In this document: positions 25,363 to 33,702 of the stretch, one piece after another
How the letters are laid out: each line of letters begins with the position of its first letter
Numbering within the stretch: position 1 is the stretch's first letter
Assembly: GCF_042654245.1 (NCBI RefSeq)
Contig: NZ_JBHSGI010000009.1
Location: 425,940-489,939, forward strand
DNA: 64,000 nt
Reading direction: 5' to 3'
Source: Seohaeicola_A nanhaiensis
Lineage (GTDB): Bacteria > Pseudomonadota > Alphaproteobacteria > Rhodobacterales > Rhodobacteraceae
Notes under the pieces: generated by a model
What the model was told of the DNA's origin: nothing
Databases searched by the model: none
The model's input: only the letters and a program-made list of their open reading frames with translations
Position numbers and translations under genes: made by a program

Positions 25363-25790
25363 CAGTCTTTCTCGAGTGGGCGGCTCGGCACCCAGGCGTA
25401 GCCGTTGGGGCAGAGGATATAGGCCTCGCGCAGACTATGGGGCTTGTCGGTCGCGCCCTGCAAAAGTGTCCCGCCCGCCGCCTCGGCACGGGACGCCGCC
25501 GCGTCCGGATCGCTTTCGTAGAGCCTGATTTCGATGCCGCCTCCGCGCGGTGGCGACTCGGGAACCAGCCCAAGGAGCGGGTTGGAGTGATAGGTGCCGT
25601 CCGCGTGGATCTGAAAGACCTGCGCGCCATAGGTGGCGATGGCGAAATCCTTCGTGACCTGATGGCTCTGGATGCCGAAGACTCTGTCAAGGAACGCGCA
25701 TTGTGCGGGGACGTCGCGCACGAGCAGATTCAGCCCGATCCCGCGCAGCGACCTGCCGAACTCGGCGGCGCCAACGGTGCCATAATCCAT
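25362..25790 (-). CDS. VOC (glyoxalase/dioxygenase fold) protein
   Basis: A 142-residue vicinal-oxygen-chelate protein. It has the two beta-alpha-beta-beta halves: GIGLNLLVRDVPAQCAFLDR near the start, and IEIRLYESDPDAAASRAEA in the middle, ending in LCPNGYAWVPSRPLEKD. Members include lyases, dioxygenases and resistance proteins, and the reaction cannot be told here. It starts at ATG 25790, divergent from the adenine deaminase gene with an inverted repeat between them, and is coupled to the downstream small membrane protein. Confidence 0.75.
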   Translation of the reverse strand: MDYGTVGAAEFGRSLRGIGLNLLVRDVPAQCAFLDRVFGIQSHQVTKDFAIATYGAQVFQIHADGTYHSNPLLGLVPESPPRGGGIEIRLYESDPDAAASRAEAAGGTLLQGATDKPHSLREAYILCPNGYAWVPSRPLEKD

Positions 25791-25826
25791 GTGACGTCTC
25801 CCGGATTGTCGTGAGACCCAAGCGAC

Positions 25827-25843
25827 AGCTTCAAGATGAAGCT
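25827..25843. promoter_or_regulatory. Inverted repeat in the VOC-ade divergent region
   Basis: AGCTTCA-AGA-TGAAGCT is a perfect 7-bp dyad with a 3-base centre. It lies 37 bases upstream of the VOC start and 58 bases upstream of ade, a suitable operator position for either gene. The cognate regulator is not identifiable. Confidence 0.4.
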
Positions 25844-25901
25844 TTGATGAAACCGCGCCACCGCCTCTTGCGCCGGCCCGACCATTCAGCACAATTGTTG
25901 C

Positions 25902-27704
25902 ATGAACGCCAAGCCCTTCCCAACCTGGCCCGATGTGGCCTCCCGCCTGATCGCCGTCGCAGCCGGCCGCGAACCTGCCGATATGGTGATCAGGGGCGGT
26001 ATCTGGGTCAACGTCCAGACCCGCGAGTGCCTTCCCGGCCATGACATCGCGATCGCGGCGGGGCGCATTGCCTGCGTCGTCCCCGATGCCGCCTATTGCA
26101 CCGGCCCTGCGACCGAGATCATCGAGGCCGAGGGTCGATACATGCTGCCCGGTCTCTGCGATGCGCATATGCATATCGAGTCGGGGATGCTGACCCCGGC
26201 CGAATTCGCCCGCGCGGTGATCCCGCATGGCACCACCAGCATGTTCACCGATCCGCATGAGATTGCTAATGTCCTCGGGTTGGAGGGCGTGCGGATGATG
26301 CATGACGAGGCGCTGTTGCAGGCGGTGAATATCTTCACGCAGATGCCGTCCTGCGCGCCTTCGGCGCCGGGGCTCGAGACGACCGGCTATGAAATTTCGC
26401 CCGAGGATGTGGCCGAGGCCATGACCTGGCCTGGGATTGTCGGTCTCGGCGAGATGATGAACTTTCCCGGGGTCAGCGCGGCCGATCCCAAGATGCTGGC
26501 CGAGATCGCCGCGACCCAGCGCGCGGGCAAGACGGTGGGCGGGCATTATGCCTCGCCCGATCTGGGGCCGGCCTTTGCGGCCTATGTCGCCGGTGGCCCG
26601 GCGGATGACCACGAGGGTACCTCGGAACGGGATGCCATGACGCGGGCGCGTCAGGGAATGCGGGCGATGATGCGCCTGGGCAGCGCCTGGTATGATGTGG
26701 AAAGCCAGATCACCGCAGTGACGGAAAAGGGCCTCGATCCGCGGAATTTCATACTCTGTACCGACGATTGCCACTCGGCGACGCTGGTCAACGAAGGCCA
26801 CATGAATCGCGTGGTCCGCCACGCCATTGCCTGCGGGTGCGATCCGCTGATCGCGCTGCAGATGGCGACGATCAACACGGCGACCCACTTCGGGCTTGAG
26901 CGCGAGATCGGATCGCTTGCACCCGGACGGCGGGCCGATGTGATCCTGTCACCCGATCTGACAACGCTGCCGATCGACATGGTCATCGCCCGGGGCCGGG
27001 TGGTGGCGCGGAACGGGGTCTGCCTGGCCGATTGTCCGCACTACGCCTGGCCCGACAGCGCCCGCAATACGGTGCATCTTGGCCATGCGCTGGGCGCGGG
27101 CGACTTCGAGATCGCGGCGCCAGCCGGGGCCAACACCGCCCGTGCCAATGTGATCGGGGTGGTCGAGAATCAGGCGCCGACCAAGGCGCTGAAGGCCGAC
27201 CTGCCGGTGCGCGAGGGGCTGGTCGAGGGCGATGGAGAGGTCTGCCAGATCGCGCTGGTCGAACGGCACCGCGCGACCGGCGGCGTCGTTAACGCCTTCG
27301 TTTCGGGGTTCGGCTACAAGGGTCGCATGGCGATGGCCTCTACCGTGGCGCATGATAGTCACCACATGATCGTGGTCGGCACGGACCGGGAGCAGATGGC
27401 GCTGGCCGCCAACCGGCTGGCCGGGGTGGGCGGAGGCATCACCCTCTGGCGCGAGGGTGAAGAGCTGGCGCTGGTCGAACTGCCCATCGCGGGGCTGATG
27501 TCGGACAGCCCGGCGCAGGAGGTGGCGGCCAAGGCAACGCAGATGGTCGAAGCGATGCGGGCCTGCGGCTGCACGCTGAACAACGCCTACATGCAGCATT
27601 CGCTGCTTGCCCTTGTGGTGATTCCCGAGCTGCGGCTGTCCGATCTGGGGCTGGTCGACGTGCGCAGCTTCCAGAAAATACCGGTGCTGGAGGTTCCATC
27701 ATGA
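25902..27704 (+). CDS. ade: Adenine deaminase
   Basis: A 600-residue amidohydrolase-superfamily enzyme converting adenine to hypoxanthine and ammonia. The metal site is in GLCDAHMHIESGML; other family blocks are HGTTSMFTDPHEIANVLG, the acid pair in CTDDCHSATLVNEGHMN and the C-terminal HDSHHMIVVGTD and GGGITLW. Length matches the family (about 590). Its stop overlaps the amn start by four bases (ATGA), so AMP nucleosidase releases adenine which this enzyme deaminates. ATG 25902 is the first in-frame start fitting the family. Confidence 0.95.
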   Translation: MNAKPFPTWPDVASRLIAVAAGREPADMVIRGGIWVNVQTRECLPGHDIAIAAGRIACVVPDAAYCTGPATEIIEAEGRYMLPGLCDAHMHIESGMLTPAEFARAVIPHGTTSMFTDPHEIANVLGLEGVRMMHDEALLQAVNIFTQMPSCAPSAPGLETTGYEISPEDVAEAMTWPGIVGLGEMMNFPGVSAADPKMLAEIAATQRAGKTVGGHYASPDLGPAFAAYVAGGPADDHEGTSERDAMTRARQGMRAMMRLGSAWYDVESQITAVTEKGLDPRNFILCTDDCHSATLVNEGHMNRVVRHAIACGCDPLIALQMATINTATHFGLEREIGSLAPGRRADVILSPDLTTLPIDMVIARGRVVARNGVCLADCPHYAWPDSARNTVHLGHALGAGDFEIAAPAGANTARANVIGVVENQAPTKALKADLPVREGLVEGDGEVCQIALVERHRATGGVVNAFVSGFGYKGRMAMASTVAHDSHHMIVVGTDREQMALAANRLAGVGGGITLWREGEELALVELPIAGLMSDSPAQEVAAKATQMVEAMRACGCTLNNAYMQHSLLALVVIPELRLSDLGLVDVRSFQKIPVLEVPS

Positions 27705-29164
27705 GCCGGATCGAGACGCCGGAAGCCTTTCGCGACGAGACCTATACCGATGCGACGGCGGCGGTTGATCGCCTGGAAGAGCTCTATACCGAAGCGACCG
27801 ACTTCCTGTGCCATCACTTCATGGAGGTGATGCGCAATGGGCCTCCGGGCCATCGCATCCGCGCCTTCTATCCGGAAATTCGCCTGACCACGACCAGCTA
27901 TGCCCGCGTGGATACGCGCCTGAGCTTCGGCCACGTCGCGTTGCCCGGCACCTACTCCACGACGGTCACGCGGCCGGATCTGTTCCGGCAGTATCTGATC
28001 CAGCAGATCGGCCTGCTGATCCGCAATCATGGCCAGCCGGTCACCATCGGGCCGTCTCACACACCGATTCCGGTGCATTTTGCCGTGGCGACCAAGCCCG
28101 ATCTTACCGTTCCGCAGGACGGCGCCTCGGGGTTGACCCTGCGCGACATCTTCGACGTGCCGGATCTTGCGACCACCAACGACGATATCGTGAACGGCAC
28201 CTTCGTGCCGCAGGATGGCATCGGGCCGCTCGCCCTCTTCACCGCGCAGAGGATCGACTATTCCCTGGCCCGCCTCAGTCATTATACGGCAACCGATGCG
28301 GGGCATTTCCAGAACCACGTCCTGTTCACCAACTATCAGTTCTACGTCGCCGAATTCGAGGCCTATGCCCGCGCGATGCTGGCCGATCCGGCCAGCGGCT
28401 ATACCGCCTTCGTCAGTGCCGGCAATGCCGAGATCACCACCGCCGACGCCCCGCTCGATGCGCCGGCGCGGCTGCCGCAAATGCCGACCTATCACCTGAA
28501 ACGGGCGGACGGATCGGGGATCACGCTGGTCAACATCGGCGTCGGGCCATCGAACGCAAAGACGGCGACTGACCATATCGCGGTTCTGCGTCCGCACGCC
28601 TGGCTGATGGTCGGTCACTGCGCTGGTCTGCGCAACACCCAGGCGCTGGGCGATTTCGTCCTGGCCCATGCCTACCTGCGCGAGGATCACGTGCTGGACG
28701 ACGACCTGCCGATCTGGACGCCGATCCCGGCGCTGGCCGAGATTCAGATCGCGCTGGAAGAGGCGGTGGCCGAGGTGACCGAACTGGAGGGGTTCGAGCT
28801 GAAGCGGGTCATGCGCACCGGGACCGTCGCCACCATCGACAACCGAAACTGGGAGCTGCGCGACCAATCCGGGCCGGTGCAGCGTCTGAACCAGTCGCGG
28901 GCAATCGCACTGGACATGGAAAGCGCGACGATCGCCGCAAATGGCTATCGGTTCCGCGTGCCTTATGGCACGCTGCTGTGCGTTTCCGACAAGCCGTTGC
29001 ATGGCGAGTTGAAGCTGCCGGGCATGGCATCAGAGTTCTATACCGCACAGGTTTCGCGCCATCTCAAGATCGGCATCCGGGCGATGGAACGGCTGCAAAA
29101 CATGCCGCTCGAACGGCTCCACAGCCGGAAACTGAGGTCTTTTGACGAAACAGCCTTTCTTTAA
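27701..29164 (+). CDS. amn: AMP nucleosidase
   Basis: A 487-residue enzyme cleaving AMP to adenine and ribose-5-phosphate, matching E. coli Amn (484). The N-terminal domain has RIRAFYPEIRLTTTSYARVD and TRPDLFRQYLIQQIGLL; the C-terminal nucleoside-phosphorylase-like domain has NIGVGPSNAKTATDHIAVLR, WLMVGHCAGLRNTQ and LDMESATIAANGYRFRVPYG. It is coupled to ade by an ATGA overlap. The pair salvages or disposes of adenine nucleotides and may set AMP level under stress. Confidence 0.95.
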   Translation: MSRIETPEAFRDETYTDATAAVDRLEELYTEATDFLCHHFMEVMRNGPPGHRIRAFYPEIRLTTTSYARVDTRLSFGHVALPGTYSTTVTRPDLFRQYLIQQIGLLIRNHGQPVTIGPSHTPIPVHFAVATKPDLTVPQDGASGLTLRDIFDVPDLATTNDDIVNGTFVPQDGIGPLALFTAQRIDYSLARLSHYTATDAGHFQNHVLFTNYQFYVAEFEAYARAMLADPASGYTAFVSAGNAEITTADAPLDAPARLPQMPTYHLKRADGSGITLVNIGVGPSNAKTATDHIAVLRPHAWLMVGHCAGLRNTQALGDFVLAHAYLREDHVLDDDLPIWTPIPALAEIQIALEEAVAEVTELEGFELKRVMRTGTVATIDNRNWELRDQSGPVQRLNQSRAIALDMESATIAANGYRFRVPYGTLLCVSDKPLHGELKLPGMASEFYTAQVSRHLKIGIRAMERLQNMPLERLHSRKLRSFDETAFL

Positions 29165-29218
29165 CGGTGAAAAACGCGAAAAACAGGCGGATTTAGGCTT
29201 GGCTTTCTCCGCAATTCA

Positions 29219-29248
29219 TTGTGTTTTGCCACAACATCCCGTTAAAAT
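29219..29248 (+). promoter_or_regulatory. Candidate hup promoter with inverted repeat
   Basis: TTGTGT and TAAAAT stand 18 bases apart, 46 bases upstream of the hup start, resembling sigma-70 elements. TTGTG and CACAA (29219-29234) form an inverted repeat overlapping the -35, a possible operator. Prediction by eye only. Confidence 0.35.
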
Positions 29249-29293
29249 GCGCGGGCGAGGCCCAATAGAGCGGGCAGTTGAAGGAGAAAAAGA

Positions 29294-29581
29294 ATGGCAA
29301 AAGCAATGACCAAGTCCCAGCTCGTCGCTGCACTGGCAGACGAAATGGGTTCCGACAAGAAAACTGCCAGCGGCGCACTGGACGCCGTCTGCGCCCTGAT
29401 CACCCGCGAAGTCGCCAGCGGCGGCTCGGTCACCCTGCCGGGCGTCGGCAAGATCTACTGCCGCGAGCGCCCCGAGCGGACCGTCCGCAACCCCGCCACG
29501 GGCGAGTCCTTCACCAAGGAAGCCGACAAGGTCGTCAAGATGACCATCGCCAAGGCACTCAAGGACAGCGTGAACGGCTGA
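29294..29581 (+). CDS. hup: HU family DNA-binding protein
   Basis: A 95-residue nucleoid protein that bends and compacts DNA non-specifically as a dimer. It has the HU pattern: MTKSQLVAALADEMG helix, then GGSVTLPGVGKIYCRERPER and TVRNPATGESFTKEADKVVK, the DNA-binding arm with the NPATG turn. It has a strong AAGGAG site about nine bases upstream and is followed by a good terminator, so it is a single-gene unit. Confidence 0.95.
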   Translation: MAKAMTKSQLVAALADEMGSDKKTASGALDAVCALITREVASGGSVTLPGVGKIYCRERPERTVRNPATGESFTKEADKVVKMTIAKALKDSVNG

Positions 29582-29605
29582 ACTTGCATCGGCTGACGTT
29601 TTGAG

Positions 29606-29638
29606 AAAGGGTCGCCCCGCGGGCGGCCCTTTCGTTTT
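29606..29638 (+). terminator. Rho-independent terminator of hup
   Basis: AAAGGGTCGCCC and GGGCGGCCCTTT form a 12-bp stem (one wobble pair) around CGC, followed by TCGTTTT. It starts 25 bases after the hup stop. Confidence 0.85.
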
Positions 29639-29696
29639 GGCCCCGTGCCAATCGGGAGAGAGCATCATGACCAGAACTGCGGCGAAAGGCTGAGTC

Positions 29697-30587
29697 ATGG
29701 ACCTGCGCGCCATCCTGATGGGCCTTGCCTTCGCGTTGATGTGGTCTTCGGCCTTCACCTCGGCCCGGATCATCGTTGTCGATGCCTCGCCGCTGTTTTC
29801 GCTCGCGGCCCGATTTCTGATCTCGGGACTATTGGGCGTGACCATCGCCCGGTTCATGGGGCAGAGCTGGCGCCTGACGCGAAAGCAGTGGTTTGCCACC
29901 ATCCTCTTCGGCGTCTGCCAGAACGCCCTGTATCTGGGCCTGAACTTCGTCGCCATGCAGACGGTCGAGGCCGGGCTCGCGTCGATCATCGCCTCGACCA
30001 TGCCCTTGCTGGTCGCGCTGGCCGGTTGGCTGCTGCTGGGCGAAAAGCTGCGTCCGCTGGGAATTGCCGGCCTGCTGGCCGGAGTGGCCGGTGTGTGGTT
30101 GATCATGTCGAGCAGGCTGGGCGCGGGCGTGGATCTGCACGGTGTGATGCTGTGCGGGATCGGCGTTCTGGCGCTGACCTTTGCGACACTTGCCGTGCGC
30201 GGCGCCACATCGGGCGGGAATTTCATGATGATCGTCGGACTGCAGATGTTCGTCGGCGCCGCCGTTCTCTTCGTCGCTGCGCTGGCCTTCGAGGATATCC
30301 GTGTCCACCCGACGCTGTCCCTGGCCCTGGCCTTCGCCTATACGACCCTGGTGCCGGGACTGGCCGCGACCTTTTTGTGGTTCCTGCTGCTCGACCGGAT
30401 CGGACCGACCCGCGCGGCGACTTTCCATTTCCTGAACCCGGTCTTCGGCGTCTCGATCGCCGCGGTGCTGCTGGGCGAAAAGCTGGGGGCGCGCGATGTG
30501 CTGGGGGTGCTGATCGTAACGGCGGGTATCTTTGCCGTTCAATTCTCGCGCCAGCGTCCCGTGAAGGCTCGGGTGGGCGCGCCCTAG
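29697..30587 (+). CDS. DMT superfamily (EamA) transporter
   Basis: A 296-residue membrane protein with about ten hydrophobic segments in two EamA repeats: the first begins ILMGLAFALMWSSAFTSARI and ends GVAGVWLIM; the second begins GVMLCGIGVLALTFATLAVR and ends VLLGEKLGARDVLGVLIV. The EamA-type LLGEKL motif occurs in each half. It would export an amino acid or similar metabolite; the substrate is unknown. The 3' end overlaps the convergent glutathione peroxidase gene by four bases. Confidence 0.9.
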   Translation: MDLRAILMGLAFALMWSSAFTSARIIVVDASPLFSLAARFLISGLLGVTIARFMGQSWRLTRKQWFATILFGVCQNALYLGLNFVAMQTVEAGLASIIASTMPLLVALAGWLLLGEKLRPLGIAGLLAGVAGVWLIMSSRLGAGVDLHGVMLCGIGVLALTFATLAVRGATSGGNFMMIVGLQMFVGAAVLFVAALAFEDIRVHPTLSLALAFAYTTLVPGLAATFLWFLLLDRIGPTRAATFHFLNPVFGVSIAAVLLGEKLGARDVLGVLIVTAGIFAVQFSRQRPVKARVGAP

Positions 30588-31102
30588 TTCAGCAGGGCCT
30601 CGATCTCGCGCAGGATGGTTTGGGACTCGGGCCGGGTCGCCGACCCCCAGGTGCCGACGACGGCGCCATCCGGGCCAAGCAGGATCTTGTTGAAGTTCCA
30701 GCCCGGCTCAAAACCGGTCGCTGCCTTGACCGCCTGATAGAAGGGATGCGCCTGTGGCCCGCGCACATGGGTGATGTCGGTCATCGGCAGGTCGATCCCG
30801 TAGGTCAGCTCGCAGAATTCCTTCACCTCGGCGGCGCTGCTGAGTTCCTGGTTGAAGTCGTCGGACGGGACGGCGAGCACCACAAGACCGCGCGCCTTGT
30901 AGGTGTCGAAAACCTTTTGCAGACCCTCGTATTGCGGCGTGAACCCGCATTGGGACGCCGTGTTGACCACCAAAACGGGATGCCCGCGCCAGTCTTCGAT
31001 CGCCAGCGTGCCGCCGTCGATGGAGGGGAAGGTGCCGCCCACGCCGGCGGCCAGCGGAGGCGCCATCAGCGCGAAGCAGAGGGTCAGAGCATGTTTCAGC
31101 AT
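30584..31102 (-). CDS. Glutathione peroxidase family protein, exported
   Basis: A 172-residue thiol peroxidase. The peroxidatic cysteine is in VVNTASQCGFTPQYEGL, followed by LVVLAVPSDDF and WNFNKILLGPDGAVVGTW containing the active-site tryptophan. An N-terminal signal peptide (LKHALTLCFALMAPPLAAG) suggests a periplasmic location, unlike many cytoplasmic homologues. ATG 31102 has AAAGGTG at good distance; ATG 31120 would add six residues. It is divergent from msrB, grouping three oxidative-defence genes. Confidence 0.88.
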   Translation of the reverse strand: MLKHALTLCFALMAPPLAAGVGGTFPSIDGGTLAIEDWRGHPVLVVNTASQCGFTPQYEGLQKVFDTYKARGLVVLAVPSDDFNQELSSAAEVKEFCELTYGIDLPMTDITHVRGPQAHPFYQAVKAATGFEPGWNFNKILLGPDGAVVGTWGSATRPESQTILREIEALLN

Positions 31103-31248
31103 TGCGGTCACCTTTCCCATGATCGGTTCATTACGCCCCGGTCCCGACACCGGATCAATCGCACGAGCCTGCGAGGCGGTCGAAATATTCCTTTGCTTTC
31201 GCCAGCGCGGCCCCAAATACTACGTATCGACTCCGACATGAGGATAGC

Positions 31249-31692
31249 ATGACAGCGTATAAAAAGGACCCGGCCCGCATTGCGCAGCTTTCGCAGGAAG
31301 AGTTCTATGTGACGCAGCAGAGCGGCACGGAACGCCCCGGCACGGGCAAGCTCTTGCATAACAAGGAACCGGGAATTTACGTCGACATCGTTTCCGGCGA
31401 GCCGCTTTTCGCTTCGGCGGACAAGTTCGACAGCCACTGCGGCTGGCCGAGCTTCACCAAGCCGATCGACAATGTCGAGGAATTCGAGGACCGGACCCAC
31501 GGCATGGTGCGCGTCGAGGTTCGGTCGAAACACGGCGACAGCCACCTGGGCCACGTCTTCCCAGACGGTCCACGCGACCGGGGCGGACTGCGCTATTGCA
31601 TCAACTCGGCTTCGCTCCGCTTTGTGCACCGTGATGACATGGAGGCGGAGGGCTATGGAGCCTACATCGATCAGGTGGAGGATGTAACATGA
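31249..31692 (+). CDS. msrB: Peptide methionine (R)-S-oxide reductase
   Basis: A 147-residue MsrB that reduces methionine-R-sulfoxide in proteins. Conserved blocks are FDSHCGWPSFTKPI, VEVRSKHGDSHLGHVFPDGP and GGLRYCINSASLRFV, the last with the catalytic cysteine. The two CxxC zinc pairs of E. coli MsrB are absent. Its stop overlaps the msrA start by four bases, so A and B are co-translated and cover both sulfoxide epimers. A short intergenic region separates it from divergent gpx. Confidence 0.95.
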   Translation: MTAYKKDPARIAQLSQEEFYVTQQSGTERPGTGKLLHNKEPGIYVDIVSGEPLFASADKFDSHCGWPSFTKPIDNVEEFEDRTHGMVRVEVRSKHGDSHLGHVFPDGPRDRGGLRYCINSASLRFVHRDDMEAEGYGAYIDQVEDVT

Positions 31693-32198
31693 CGACTGAA
31701 CGTGCTGTTCTGGCCGGAGGCTGCTTCTGGGGCATGGAGGAACTGCTGCGCCACAAGCCCGGTATCCTGAAGACCCGTGTCGGCTATACCGGCGGGGACG
31801 TGGAAAATGCGACCTATCGAAACCACGGCACCCATGCGGAAGGGGTGGAGATCCTCTTTGATCCCGACCGCATCAGCTATCGCGAGATTCTGGAGTTCTT
31901 CTTCCAGATCCACGACCCAACGACGCTGAACCGGCAGGGCAATGATGTCGGCCTGAGTTATCGCTCGGCGATCTACTATGTGGACGAGGCGCAGAAGGCG
32001 GTCGCGCTTGACACGATTGCCGATGTCGACGCTTCGGGCCTCTGGCCTCGCAAGGTTGTGACGGAAGTGGAACCGGTCGGCGCCTTCTGGGAGGCCGAGC
32101 CGGAACATCAGAATTACCTCCAGCGGATCCCGAACGGCTATACCTGCCACTGGGTCCGTCCGAACTGGGTTCTGCCCAAGCGCAACGCCGCAGAATAA
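31689..32198 (+). CDS. msrA: Peptide methionine (S)-S-oxide reductase
   Basis: A 169-residue MsrA, the S-epimer counterpart of MsrB. The catalytic cysteine is in LAGGCFWGMEELLR; GYTGGDVENATYRNHGTHAE and FFFQIHDPTTLNRQGNDVG follow as in the family. A further cysteine near the C-terminus (GYTCHW) may resolve the disulfide. No signal peptide, so it acts in the cytoplasm. The ATGA overlap couples it to msrB. Confidence 0.95.
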   Translation: MTTERAVLAGGCFWGMEELLRHKPGILKTRVGYTGGDVENATYRNHGTHAEGVEILFDPDRISYREILEFFFQIHDPTTLNRQGNDVGLSYRSAIYYVDEAQKAVALDTIADVDASGLWPRKVVTEVEPVGAFWEAEPEHQNYLQRIPNGYTCHWVRPNWVLPKRNAAE

Positions 32199-32317
32199 GG
32201 CAAGCTGCGGTCCCGGGTGTGCGCGGCACGCCCGGGGCTGAGCTGGCTACATAGTCAGGCTCTTCCCAAGGTTCGAAACCCCGCATAACCTCGCCGGAAA
32301 CACCTCCGGAGTGCGCG

Positions 32318-32929
32318 ATGCGGCTGGATCATATTGTGGTGGCTGGCGCCACCCGGGCCGAGGCGACTCTGGCTGTGGAAGAGGCACTTGGGGTGGTTCT
32401 TCAGACCGGGGGAAGCCACGTCGACTTCGGCACGCACAACGCATTGCTCGGGCTGGCCGACGGGCTGTATCTGGAAGCCATCGCCATCGACCCGGCCGCG
32501 GTGCCGCCGGAGCGCGCTAGATGGTTCGATCTGGACCGCTTCAATGGCCGGGCACGGCTGACCAACTGGGTCTGCGCGAGCGACGACATGGAATCGGAGC
32601 TTGCGGCGCTGGGCGCGGACGCGGGCGTTCCCATGGATTTGACTCGCGGCGATCTGGCGTGGCGCATGGCGGTTCCCGAGACTGGCGTCCTTCCGTTCGA
32701 CAACCTGCACCCGGCACTGATCACGTGGCAGAGCCCTGTGCATCCGAGCGATATGCTCGCGGTGTCCGGCTGCGCCCTGCGGCGGCTGGTCGTCTGTCAC
32801 CCTGAGGCGCCGGTTCTGGCGGCGCGGCTGGAGCCGCACCTCCACGACCCGCGGGTGGTCTACGAAATGGGTCCGCTGCTGCTGCGCGCCGAGATCGACA
32901 CGCCGCATGGGTTGCGAGTCCTGCTGTGA
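32318..32929 (+). CDS. Glyoxalase-like domain protein
   Basis: A 203-residue protein beginning MRLDHIVVAGATRAEAT, the usual opening of Glyoxalase_3-type proteins (PF13468 type), with FGTHNALLGLADGLYLEAIA typical of the metal-site half. Function unknown. ATG 32318 follows GGAG by about ten bases. It stands alone between msrA and the TerB-DnaJ gene. Confidence 0.7.
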   Translation: MRLDHIVVAGATRAEATLAVEEALGVVLQTGGSHVDFGTHNALLGLADGLYLEAIAIDPAAVPPERARWFDLDRFNGRARLTNWVCASDDMESELAALGADAGVPMDLTRGDLAWRMAVPETGVLPFDNLHPALITWQSPVHPSDMLAVSGCALRRLVVCHPEAPVLAARLEPHLHDPRVVYEMGPLLLRAEIDTPHGLRVLL

Positions 32930-33018
32930 TGCCTGATCCAGCGGCGGCTTTTCGTGTAGGGAGGCTGCGCGCTCAGGGCGCACCTGACAGTCGTGCCCGC
33001 AGCGGGTAAGGTGGTGCC

Positions 33019-33702
33019 ATGTCGATCTGGACCCGCATATCCGAGGCGCTTTCCGCGCTCGCCAATGGCGAAAGCCTGGCGCAGGTTTTTGATTCGCTGC
33101 GCACCCCGCCAGAGCGCAGCGTGGCCTTCACGATTGCGGTGATCGGGCTGGGCGCCAAGATGGCCAAGGCCGACGGGACGGTCACCCGCGACGAGGTGAC
33201 GGCCTTCCGTGAAGTGTTCCAGATCGCGCGCGAAGACGAGGCGGCCGCGGCGCGCGTGTTCAACCTGGCGCGTACCGATGTTGCGGGCTACCAGCAATAC
33301 GCGCGGTCGATCCGGCGGATGTTCAAGAGCGACTCGGGCGTATTGTGCGACCTGATGGAGGGCCTGTTTCACATCGCGGTGGCCGATGGCGCCTATCATC
33401 CGGCCGAGGATCATTTCCTGTCGGATGTGGCGGGCATTTTCGGATTGAGCGAGTCGACCTTCCAGGCGCTGCGGTGCCGTTTCGTGACCGATGCGCCACC
33501 GGACCCCTGGACCGTGCTGGGTGTCAGCCGCGATGCGAGTCGGCAGGAGATTCGCAAGGCCTGGCGCGATCTTGTGCGCGAATATCATCCCGACCGGATG
33601 ATCGCGCGTGGCGTGCCGGAGGAGGCGGTGAAGCTGGCCGAAAAGAAAATTCGCGACATCAATCGGGCCTGGGAAGAGATCGGCACGGCGGCTGTCCACT
33701 GA
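33019..33702 (+). CDS. TerB-like and DnaJ domain co-chaperone (DjlA-like)
   Basis: A 227-residue protein. About residues 30-150 form a TerB-type helical domain (FTIAVIGLGAKMAKADGTVT, EGLFHIAVADGAYHPAEDHF); residues about 160-225 form a J domain with DPWTVLGVSRDASRQEI and the HPD triad in REYHPDRM, needed to stimulate DnaK. The arrangement is like DjlA but without the N-terminal membrane anchor. Its stop overlaps the next start (TGATG), linking it to a nuclease-family protein. Confidence 0.88.
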   Translation: MSIWTRISEALSALANGESLAQVFDSLRTPPERSVAFTIAVIGLGAKMAKADGTVTRDEVTAFREVFQIAREDEAAAARVFNLARTDVAGYQQYARSIRRMFKSDSGVLCDLMEGLFHIAVADGAYHPAEDHFLSDVAGIFGLSESTFQALRCRFVTDAPPDPWTVLGVSRDASRQEIRKAWRDLVREYHPDRMIARGVPEEAVKLAEKKIRDINRAWEEIGTAAVH

